Source of the DNA: Symsagittifera roscoffensis
Taxonomy: Eukaryota; Xenacoelomorpha; Acoela; Convolutidae
Reading direction: 5' to 3'
Assembly: GCF_963678635.1 (NCBI RefSeq)
Contig: NC_087064.1
Coordinates: 80,265,526-80,327,525, forward strand
Length of the DNA: 62,000 nt
The notes beneath the pieces are model-generated. The model had not been told where the DNA came from, made no database searches, and saw only the letters and a program-made list of their open reading frames with translations. Positions 43,298 to 50,987 of this stretch are shown in pieces (positions within the stretch are counted from its first letter, which is position 1; each line of letters starts with the position of its first letter). The position numbers and the translations under genes were made by a program.

Positions 43298-46200
43298 TTA
43301 ATTGCCAGGAGAGCTGCTCTCCGGCAAATTCCGTTTCATTTCCTCAAAGGCTGACGGAGGTTCCAGTGTCGAGATGCCTTCATCCGCTGGCTCAGTCGTT
43401 TCCAACGTGTCTGCATTATTCTCAAGATCACTGAAGATATTGAAATCCAGGCTGGATGTTCCTCCTGTCGATGCCCTGTCGTCTTCCCCACCAGCTTGAT
43501 CTTGTTGCATGGGTTCTTCAGTCTGACGGCTTCCACCCTGTCCGTCATCTCCTTCTGACTTATCCTTGTTCGAGCTCGATGGTCCTTGTTCGTCATTGTC
43601 GGCTTCTTCCTGGAATCTCGGTATGAGCAATGTACCGGCCGATTTATCTACCTCTTCTCCATGGACCACTTTGATTTCTTCGCAGCCGAAGGGTGCTAGG
43701 AAGGTTCTCGTCTGCAATATTCCTCCCACTTTCATTTCCTTTTTCACACTGGTCAGGATTAATGAGGCTTCAGGCAATTCTGTCCTTCCTCTCATTCTCA
43801 TCGGAGCTAAGCCTAGTCCTTTCCATTCCTCATCAAATCTTCCAGGCTTGGGAGTAGCGGCGTTGCTTATTCGCCTTCTCGTCGCTTGATCCGTGTATGC
43901 AAATCGTATGTACTGTAACACGGCGGCATTTCTCCCCACGAAGTATGGATCCATCGTCACCGAGAAATTCTCTACTCTCCTTTCATATGTCTCGAATGCT
44001 CTCAACCTAGGAGTTTGTACCACGGAGACTGCTCCGAGCAACATCCTTCTTATTAGAGGGAATTCAGGGATTGCCTCCGGTAGCTTCTTGTAATCGCCCC
44101 AGTCCTTCGTCTCTTCTCTCACCTTGTGATATGCTGCAGTGAGACGAGGCACTCTGGTTATTTCACCATTCGTTTTGTCATAGGGTCTCAGATTCCAAAG
44201 CTTTGGAAACACCTCGATGTGTCCTCTTTCTACTTCTCCCATGCGGTCACGGAAGTGATCGTCAAAATTGATGATCGTCATTTCTGGCTCTGATATCTTC
44301 GCAAACAACAGATCTTCGCTCATGAGCTCCCGCAATGTGTTCTGCTCACACCAATTCAGTGTACTACCGTCCACTGCCGATATGAGGTTCAGGTGCAGCA
44401 CCGACCTCCTATATGCTTCCACTTTAACGTCAGGGAACGCAAACGTGACTGCTGGTCCATAGATCACTGTCACGAACTCCGTGACTCCTCTGATCAGCGC
44501 CAAGGGATCGGTTCCCATAGCTAAGCTCAAATCTGTTGATAGCTGCATGCCTCCAACATGTCGTCTAACATCTTCCTCTCTTTCAATTGTCTCGTCTTCT
44601 CCGGTTCCAAAGCGATTTTGCTGCAAGAGATACTGGATAAGAGTGTGTCTCAGGTCCCTTATTTTGTTCCACGAGTCCGTGGATTTCTTCATATCCAGAT
44701 TCCTCACTCTCTCTTTCATCTGCTCTGGACAACGTGCCAGTTTCATTAGTCCTCCCAAGTTTCCGTGGGTTAGTGCGATCAATGTCAGAAGTCCGTCTAG
44801 TCGCAGGTTCTGTATTCCATCCGTAAGCAGTATCGCCGGTCCTTTCACGAAACTCTCCGCTCCGAATGTCACGAACAAGGCTATTAATTCCACTATCGAT
44901 ACTCTCACTACTGCTTGGAGGAATTCTTTTATCAAATAGTGCGAGACTTTCGGGTAAACTTTCGCCAAGAAGGACGCGGTCCATCCGGCTCCCAACCCTT
45001 CTAGCATGCTGTCTGTCCTTTCAAATCCCTCCTGTTCTTTCACTTCCTGGGTCCAAAAGGTTTCCAGAGTAATCTGACACATTCTGGTCACAAACTCAGC
45101 GGTCTTTTCTCCGGCATTTTCCGCCAGGTTCACCTCCTTCAACAAGTAGGCATGTATCTTCGTGATCATTACGGGGCCTTGTTGAAAAGCATCTGCACCC
45201 AATGCCGCTACTCTAGGATTCAGGTGTAGCCACTGGTTGGCTTCCGGTTTGGTTCTCAGAACCATCGCCTCCAGATGAGCTCTCGTCTCTAGTGAGTTTT
45301 TTCTTCTTGTGTCTTCACTCGCCACTTCCATTGCTCGGAACCATAAGTCGTTGGACATTGCCGTGATCACTCGATGGTCGTCGTCTATTCCCGGTTTCAG
45401 TTTGAGTTGCCGACTGAAGTTGGACAGTTCCAATCCCAGCACTTCGTCCAACACTAACATGTGTAGCGCGTGGTCCTTGAATCCTCTCATCGCGTTTGAG
45501 ATATCTGACCATACTGCAGGCAGTTCAGCCTTAAGTGGCCTCAGGTTCTCCATTTCTATCATGCGATTCGGGGCCGATATGATCACATCATATTTTCCTT
45601 CCGAAAGTAAGGCTACCATGGCATACACAAACTTCAGTCCATCCGGGAGATGTGCATATCCCGGAGACAACGCGAATACTACTCTCAACGCCACTTTATT
45701 GAATGACCCCTCCTTCGTCGCATCCACCACTTCACCCATCGACTCCAGGATGTCTTTTATTGCTGGCCATACTGCGTTTTCTGCTGTTGCAGGATCTCTG
45801 AGCCTGCTCAGAAAACCTCTACTGTGTAGATGGTCATTGATGCCAGCAAACACAATCGTTATTGGGTTCATGTCTGTCTGCCTTTGTACCCCTATAGCCA
45901 AAGACACTGATTGCAATAGGTCTAGGTCAACCGCGGCCAACATTATGACGTCCGGCCAAAACAAAGACTTGGAGGTGTACACGAACTCTGAATTCGCTAC
46001 TACCATGATTTTGGCCTTCCTCATCTCTGCTTTGTCATAGGCGGCGAAGATGGTCTCATCTTTCTTTATCGCTGTCAATCCGCCATATCTCTGGGCATCA
46101 CCATCTTGGTTCACTAGTTTTGGGTACACTCTCTCCTTCACATGACCAGGTGGTGTCGTCAGCTGCCTAAATATCTTCACGTGTTGTCCAATCGGCGCTC

Positions 46201-48607
46201 TCGCCGTCAGGAATCTTCCTGGTCTCTCTTCACGATTCCCCTCATCATGGTTCAATCTCACATCTTGCAACGGTCTCGCATTCACTGGTCCCATCGTGTT
46301 GTTAGAGGGCAGTCCCTCCAAATCAGCAAATCTCAAGGCCGTCGTGGAGCTGAAATTCATGCTAGCGGCTATCAACCAGTCTACGCCGGTTATCGAGTAC
46401 AATTTGCTGACGGATAGCATCGCTCCATTCAACATCCTCCTTGCATCTTCGATGAAGCTTACTCTCTGCAGGTCCAGCTTCATTAGTTCGTCTTTGTATA
46501 TATGCCAAGGAGACGGTATGGACCTCGACCACAACAATGAGCCTCTGCTCGGTCTTTCCTCTCGACTGGTACTCGTCGTCTCCGATCTAGTGTCCGATCT
46601 AGATGTGCCTGCTACTTCTTCGATTGGTTGGTTGACAGGTCCTATCCTTCTCCTAGGATGAATTTTTCTCCTCATCGGTGCTTCTCCCAACCGATCCTGC
46701 ACGTCTGTTCTTCGACCTGGTTCGCTGGAGCTTTGTTGCCGGTAATTCGTGACGGCTGGGACCGTACCCAAGCGTGTCTCCAGGCTAGGAGGCACAAAGG
46801 TGGTAATCACCGCATCACTCACCGTTCCCTCTTCCTTCAGCACTCCTGTGTCAAAGAGTTCTGCTTCCAGCTCCTCCAACCGTTCTTGGAAGACTCGATT
46901 CAACCAAGCTTGTCCTTCGATACTGTCGAAGTGGATGCCATCCGTGGTCAGTCTGGCCTGATCCATGGCTCTCAACTCATGTTCGATGTCCATGAGGATC
47001 ATTCTTCCGGCATTTCGACTTGCTAGGTTCCTCAAGATGTTGTTCCATCTTACGACTCCCTCGTTGTGCCTTCTTCCTGAGGCTGTCAGGCTTCTCGTAT
47101 TCATTGGCACAGTGCAAACGGTCAGTACCGCGCAATTGAATTTCTGCCAGAGGGTAGTAAACAAACACACCATCATTGACTCCCACAGTGCTTCCTGCTC
47201 GTCTGATCCTCTGGAGATGTCATTCGTTCCAACTAAGATCATCACATTGGGAATCTTCCCTGGATTCATCAGTTCCACCATCCGATATAATTGGGCTATC
47301 GTCGCGCCTCCAAAGGCCATCACCGTGGTGACCCACGAGGTCCTCAAATTCGACAGCACTCTGACTAAACTGTCTCCCAATATCAAGTGAGATGTCCCGA
47401 GTGGTGGTTGCTGCAGGTTCACAGCCGGGCTCCAGGTAGCTCGATTGAAGCAGGCCCTCGGATCTGTCTCCGGAACTCCCGTGAAATTATACTTCAATTG
47501 ATTATTTTTCTGCACATCTATTATACGAGACACTTTCTTCGCTGGCATCTTTCGTACTTTCCTCTCTGGGATTCTCGAGCTCCCCATGAGTGGTGTCACG
47601 TTACTTATCCCTTGTCTGATCACGGTCTGGGAGAGTTGTACTCTGCCCGTATCGTCAATCGTTCCATAGGGTGCAGTCACCCCGGAACCTGGCGCATTCT
47701 TGTTAGCGACCAGTCGTCCAGCTGTCTCTATCAGCCTCCTCACTGTCTGTTCTACGACGGGATCACCCAAGGTGTCACTAGGATCCGGGATTGTTACTCG
47801 ATTCGTCTCTGCCTCTGCTGGAAGCCGTGTCTCCGTTGTTTGACTCATTTCTCGAGGTGTCAAGAGCTCGATCGGGGACTGCCCACGAGGAATATCCCTT
47901 GCATGTATCACTTTCTCTACGGCCGTTGTCAACGCCACCTGCTCCGATCGCTCTTTGTATTCCTGCCTTAAGCGTTCGATCTCTTGACCCTGCTTTTTGT
48001 TGCAGTCTTCAAACAATTTTCTCCACATGTCCCGATCTTCCTCCCTCTGGAGCATGCTTCTGGTCATATCGTCCAGCTCCTTCTTCGTACTTCTCAGCTG
48101 ATCGTTCATCTCATCCAGATCTTGTATGGTTTGGCTCGTCTGAACCTTCTGTGTTACTTTCGCCCTTTTTGGTGGCACAGCTGCTCTCAGTGGTGAACCA
48201 GACGAGGTCGCCTCGCTGTTCATCTCCTGATGCATTCTCGTCAGCCCAGGTTTAGGCTTAGAGGGCATTGGCCTCTCACCTGGTTGGTATGTCCTAGAAC
48301 TTCCCAATCCAGGCTCATTCGCCAAGTCACTCCCTGAGAGAGCCCCGTTTCTCCACCTCATCACTCTCATGTTTGGGCGGTCTAGTACTCCTCTTTCTCC
48401 ATATGCTGCCATCAACAGGACTTCCGTGGGGCGGTCCCCACGGTTGTCGTGCCCCAAGATGTTGATCAGGGCGGTCAGCAACATGACCACCTCTGGGTCC
48501 TCCAGAGCGAAGTCTCGTTCGATCAGCCGACGATAGATCGCATCTACCATCGGTCCTACATATGCCTCTGCCAGGTCCATCAATTCATCCAGGTTGAATT
48601 TGTCCAT
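43298..48607 (-). CDS. ORF3, 1769-residue protein with SGNH/GDSL hydrolase domain
   Basis: Intact ATG-to-TAA frame. A predicted coiled coil (about 160-225) precedes an SGNH hydrolase domain (about 403-585): block I ILGDSL with S413, block II AFGGAT (G433/G434), block III VGTNDISRG with N462, and block V T-D-G-I-H-F with D556 and H559, i.e. the full Ser/Gly/Asn/His set. A second region (865-1055) repeats the pattern in degenerate form (VVANSEF with S873; FAGINDHLHSRG with N924-D925) but lacks a clear D-x-x-H. The remaining 700 residues are unassigned; the tail is acidic/Gln/Ser-rich. Esterases of this fold occur in ORF1 of CR1 elements and in bdelloid Terminons. The substrate here is unknown. 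Expected to be made from a spliced subgenomic RNA. Confidence 0.9.
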   Translation of the reverse strand: MDKFNLDELMDLAEAYVGPMVDAIYRRLIERDFALEDPEVVMLLTALINILGHDNRGDRPTEVLLMAAYGERGVLDRPNMRVMRWRNGALSGSDLANEPGLGSSRTYQPGERPMPSKPKPGLTRMHQEMNSEATSSGSPLRAAVPPKRAKVTQKVQTSQTIQDLDEMNDQLRSTKKELDDMTRSMLQREEDRDMWRKLFEDCNKKQGQEIERLRQEYKERSEQVALTTAVEKVIHARDIPRGQSPIELLTPREMSQTTETRLPAEAETNRVTIPDPSDTLGDPVVEQTVRRLIETAGRLVANKNAPGSGVTAPYGTIDDTGRVQLSQTVIRQGISNVTPLMGSSRIPERKVRKMPAKKVSRIIDVQKNNQLKYNFTGVPETDPRACFNRATWSPAVNLQQPPLGTSHLILGDSLVRVLSNLRTSWVTTVMAFGGATIAQLYRMVELMNPGKIPNVMILVGTNDISRGSDEQEALWESMMVCLFTTLWQKFNCAVLTVCTVPMNTRSLTASGRRHNEGVVRWNNILRNLASRNAGRMILMDIEHELRAMDQARLTTDGIHFDSIEGQAWLNRVFQERLEELEAELFDTGVLKEEGTVSDAVITTFVPPSLETRLGTVPAVTNYRQQSSSEPGRRTDVQDRLGEAPMRRKIHPRRRIGPVNQPIEEVAGTSRSDTRSETTSTSREERPSRGSLLWSRSIPSPWHIYKDELMKLDLQRVSFIEDARRMLNGAMLSVSKLYSITGVDWLIAASMNFSSTTALRFADLEGLPSNNTMGPVNARPLQDVRLNHDEGNREERPGRFLTARAPIGQHVKIFRQLTTPPGHVKERVYPKLVNQDGDAQRYGGLTAIKKDETIFAAYDKAEMRKAKIMVVANSEFVYTSKSLFWPDVIMLAAVDLDLLQSVSLAIGVQRQTDMNPITIVFAGINDHLHSRGFLSRLRDPATAENAVWPAIKDILESMGEVVDATKEGSFNKVALRVVFALSPGYAHLPDGLKFVYAMVALLSEGKYDVIISAPNRMIEMENLRPLKAELPAVWSDISNAMRGFKDHALHMLVLDEVLGLELSNFSRQLKLKPGIDDDHRVITAMSNDLWFRAMEVASEDTRRKNSLETRAHLEAMVLRTKPEANQWLHLNPRVAALGADAFQQGPVMITKIHAYLLKEVNLAENAGEKTAEFVTRMCQITLETFWTQEVKEQEGFERTDSMLEGLGAGWTASFLAKVYPKVSHYLIKEFLQAVVRVSIVELIALFVTFGAESFVKGPAILLTDGIQNLRLDGLLTLIALTHGNLGGLMKLARCPEQMKERVRNLDMKKSTDSWNKIRDLRHTLIQYLLQQNRFGTGEDETIEREEDVRRHVGGMQLSTDLSLAMGTDPLALIRGVTEFVTVIYGPAVTFAFPDVKVEAYRRSVLHLNLISAVDGSTLNWCEQNTLRELMSEDLLFAKISEPEMTIINFDDHFRDRMGEVERGHIEVFPKLWNLRPYDKTNGEITRVPRLTAAYHKVREETKDWGDYKKLPEAIPEFPLIRRMLLGAVSVVQTPRLRAFETYERRVENFSVTMDPYFVGRNAAVLQYIRFAYTDQATRRRISNAATPKPGRFDEEWKGLGLAPMRMRGRTELPEASLILTSVKKEMKVGGILQTRTFLAPFGCEEIKVVHGEEVDKSAGTLLIPRFQEEADNDEQGPSSSNKDKSEGDDGQGGSRQTEEPMQQDQAGGEDDRASTGGTSSLDFNIFSDLENNADTLETTEPADEGISTLEPPSAFEEMKRNLPESSSPGN

Positions 48608-48998
48608 TCTATTCTTTTCAAGTTTGATTTGATTCGATTCTTTGACTCAAGTGAGTAATTTAAATGATCAATCAGGATCTAGAAAAGAAATCACGAATAT
48701 CACACTTATCTGTTTCACCTTAACATATATCGTTAAAATTTGCTTAAAAACAGTTCAGATAAAAAGATATTTATCCTAAAATTTATTAAAATCAATTGGT
48801 TTCTAAAATTTTGGAATTCGACCTAAGATTGGACAGTCCAAACTTTGGATCTATTCCCAAGATCGTCATTTAGTTGTTCATGGTCACTAACCCCTACTTA
48901 CCCATGATCTTAATAACCTAACACATAACATAACATAACACACATATCACATATTACCCACAACTTAATCTTTGGCCTAACACTCTCTCGCACATCAC
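48608..48998 (-). other. Non-coding spacer between pol and ORF3
   Basis: AT-rich, no ORF, with short aacataaca repeats near 48920-48945 (plus strand). It holds the candidate splice acceptor described separately. Confidence 0.7.
48679..48694 (-). promoter_or_regulatory. Candidate 3' splice site for ORF3 mRNA
   Basis: The minus strand reads GTGATTTCTTTTCTAG, a polypyrimidine tract and AG, 71 nt upstream of the ORF3 ATG, with no intervening ATG seen. A possible donor AAAAAGTAAGATA lies in the leader at about 60870. Confidence 0.45.
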
Positions 48999-50873
48999 TC
49001 AGCCTATACTTAAGTAATAATTTTTGTGTAGATATACTTGTATGTTCGTATCAGAGAATATCACGTGTACAAGCGCGTACAATTCCCGAGGATGCAGTCT
49101 TCCTCTGTTTGGATCGTACACTGGAAGCGAGAGCTCCTTCACGTCCATTTCCACAAGGAAGTCCCTCAGCCTCGTCAAAGACAAGACTAGGTTTTCTGGG
49201 TCCACGTGCTGCTTCTCTGTCGCCCTCGTTACCAAGAAGCATAAGTATTTTCCCGGTATCTGCGACACCGCCGGAGGTAAGGCTGCTACGCCCCCTATCC
49301 CTGGTCTTTGCTTCCAAAGGACTTCCACGTTTTTGTATTCCCTCTTAAAATCTGCCGCTAACGCTGTCCTAAAACTCATGTCTGCGGTGATTGCTATCGC
49401 ACATGTTCTGTTTGTGAGTATGAAATCACTGTCTGTTAGTATTATGTTATTAGAATACTCGTTTGGTAAATTAAAATATGACTCAACTACCCTGCCTATG
49501 TCAGGTTTCTTAGGTTCTTCGCCTGTTTCTGCTTCTAACTCTCCTGTTTCTCTTGCTATTCTCAATTTTTTTATTATCAGGTTTTCAGTGTGGGTAAGTC
49601 CTACCCCCACTCCCCGGACAAAAATATCCATCGGCGTCCCCGTCGATCGCATACCGGATATCAAGTCAAGGTTAGAAGCTGGAATGAGAAGTTGTCCTTC
49701 CTGGGCAGCCCAGGAAGGATCATCTCGTTCGGTCTTAATGTATTTCGCGCTTTCACGATCTACGTCTTGAATCGTAACGCTGGTCTCTTTAGGGTCTGAT
49801 GTCATTTCGTTCAGCCACTCTAAGACACGCAGGCTCGTCAGGTCTTGTTCATATGACTGCTGTTGCTCATCGTCGAATTCTACCTCGGGTTTCGACCAGT
49901 CGTCAACCCACTCATCGTTGTGATCATCGACTATGTCAATGTCTTGTGACACAGTCATTTCCTCTAAACCCACTACTTCCTCCACTATTTTCTTTAGATC
50001 TATCCTATCCACTACAAAGTCGTCACCGTAAGGATTGTATTTCTTTCTTGGTCTCGTCCCGTCCTTCTGACGAGTCTGCATCGTGAACGGAAGATCTGGT
50101 TCCAAGTTCTTGGGAACCTCTGTCTGTTCGGGATCCTGCCAATCTTCCTCTGCGTAGGGTAAGGTTTCATCGTCCGCTTCGATCTGTTCGTTTGGATCCA
50201 GGTCCAATGGTGTATCCGTACCTTCCTCTACGACTTCGTTTCCATCGTTCTTCTCCCTGGTGCCCTTTTCATTGACCTCACAAGCAGGATCCATCATTAG
50301 ATAATCCCCTTCTTCCATGTCTGCAGGTATACACCAGTCTTCTGTCGATGGATTGTGTGGCTTGATGTTCTCGTAGTGGGCGGCTCGGCCAGTACTCAGT
50401 CTATAAAAGCGTCCCTCCTGGTGCACCTCCGTAATCATGAAGGGTCCCCTCCATTTTTTTAGAAGTTTCTTTGTCCCTTTCGGTGGTATAACGTTCTGAA
50501 ATACCCATACGTAGTCTCCCACCGAGTAAGCTTTTGCGCCAGCTGCTTTCTTGTCGAATCTTTTCCTTTGCCTTGCCTGTGCTTGCTGAGTATTTCGTCT
50601 GCACAGATCGTTCAACTCCTGTTGACGTCTGATCACATCCCTTACGTAAACCTGTGGAGATGTTTTCTTTCCCTCATACTCTGGGTAGAAGAATGTCAAG
50701 GGTAAAGACTTCTCGTGTCCCGTCAGCATCATGTGTGGACTGACTCCAGTGGTGGAGTGTTGCGTGCTATTATAAGCTCCCATCACCTGTGGAAGGTATC
50801 TGTCCCAATCGGTCATGTACCTGGAACAATATACCCTCAGCATCGACACTAACGTCCTATTCTGTCTTTCCAC
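48999..50873 (-). CDS. pol: Pol, C-terminal part: end of integrase, chromodomain-like/GPYF module, linker and macro domain
   Basis: Frame of 624 codons continuing Pol after two frame breaks; not an independent gene (it opens at a GTG inside V-E-R-Q-N-R, whose Glu is the third integrase catalytic residue). Residues 1-110 complete the core; 140-173 (WRGPFMITEV...YENIKPH) is the integrase C-terminal SH3/GPYF-type module. An acidic linker follows (about 200-460). Residues about 475-618 align in pattern with TARG1/Poa1p-like macro domains: ALAADFKREYKNVEVL, PGIGGVAALP, GKYLCFLVTR, then ENLVLSLTRLRDFL, VKELSLPVYDPNRGRL and VIFSDTNIQVYLH. The family's catalytic loop I-G-C-G-L-D is replaced by Y-D-P-N-R-G, so binding may persist without the usual hydrolysis. 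Confidence 0.8.
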   Translation of the reverse strand: MERQNRTLVSMLRVYCSRYMTDWDRYLPQVMGAYNSTQHSTTGVSPHMMLTGHEKSLPLTFFYPEYEGKKTSPQVYVRDVIRRQQELNDLCRRNTQQAQARQRKRFDKKAAGAKAYSVGDYVWVFQNVIPPKGTKKLLKKWRGPFMITEVHQEGRFYRLSTGRAAHYENIKPHNPSTEDWCIPADMEEGDYLMMDPACEVNEKGTREKNDGNEVVEEGTDTPLDLDPNEQIEADDETLPYAEEDWQDPEQTEVPKNLEPDLPFTMQTRQKDGTRPRKKYNPYGDDFVVDRIDLKKIVEEVVGLEEMTVSQDIDIVDDHNDEWVDDWSKPEVEFDDEQQQSYEQDLTSLRVLEWLNEMTSDPKETSVTIQDVDRESAKYIKTERDDPSWAAQEGQLLIPASNLDLISGMRSTGTPMDIFVRGVGVGLTHTENLIIKKLRIARETGELEAETGEEPKKPDIGRVVESYFNLPNEYSNNIILTDSDFILTNRTCAIAITADMSFRTALAADFKREYKNVEVLWKQRPGIGGVAALPPAVSQIPGKYLCFLVTRATEKQHVDPENLVLSLTRLRDFLVEMDVKELSLPVYDPNRGRLHPRELYALVHVIFSDTNIQVYLHKNYYLSIG

Positions 50874-50987
50874 TAGGCCATTCGTTTGAGGGTGGTGTCG
50901 TGGAGTGAGCCTGAGCGACCTGTGAGCGTCTCATAAGCTCTTTCGTAAGCTCTCCTACGAAAGCTGTTCCATTATCCGATTGAAATG

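Noticed and set aside
40087-48255. Many 60-240 residue plus-strand ORFs across 39.6-58.4 kb
   Set aside because: Antisense shadows of gag, pol, ORF3 and ORF4 without domains of their own.
39656-48607. Envelope gene in the giant element
   Set aside because: ORF3 and ORF4 lack a signal peptide, a convincing membrane anchor, a furin-type site or a Cys pattern; ORF3 has enzyme motifs instead.
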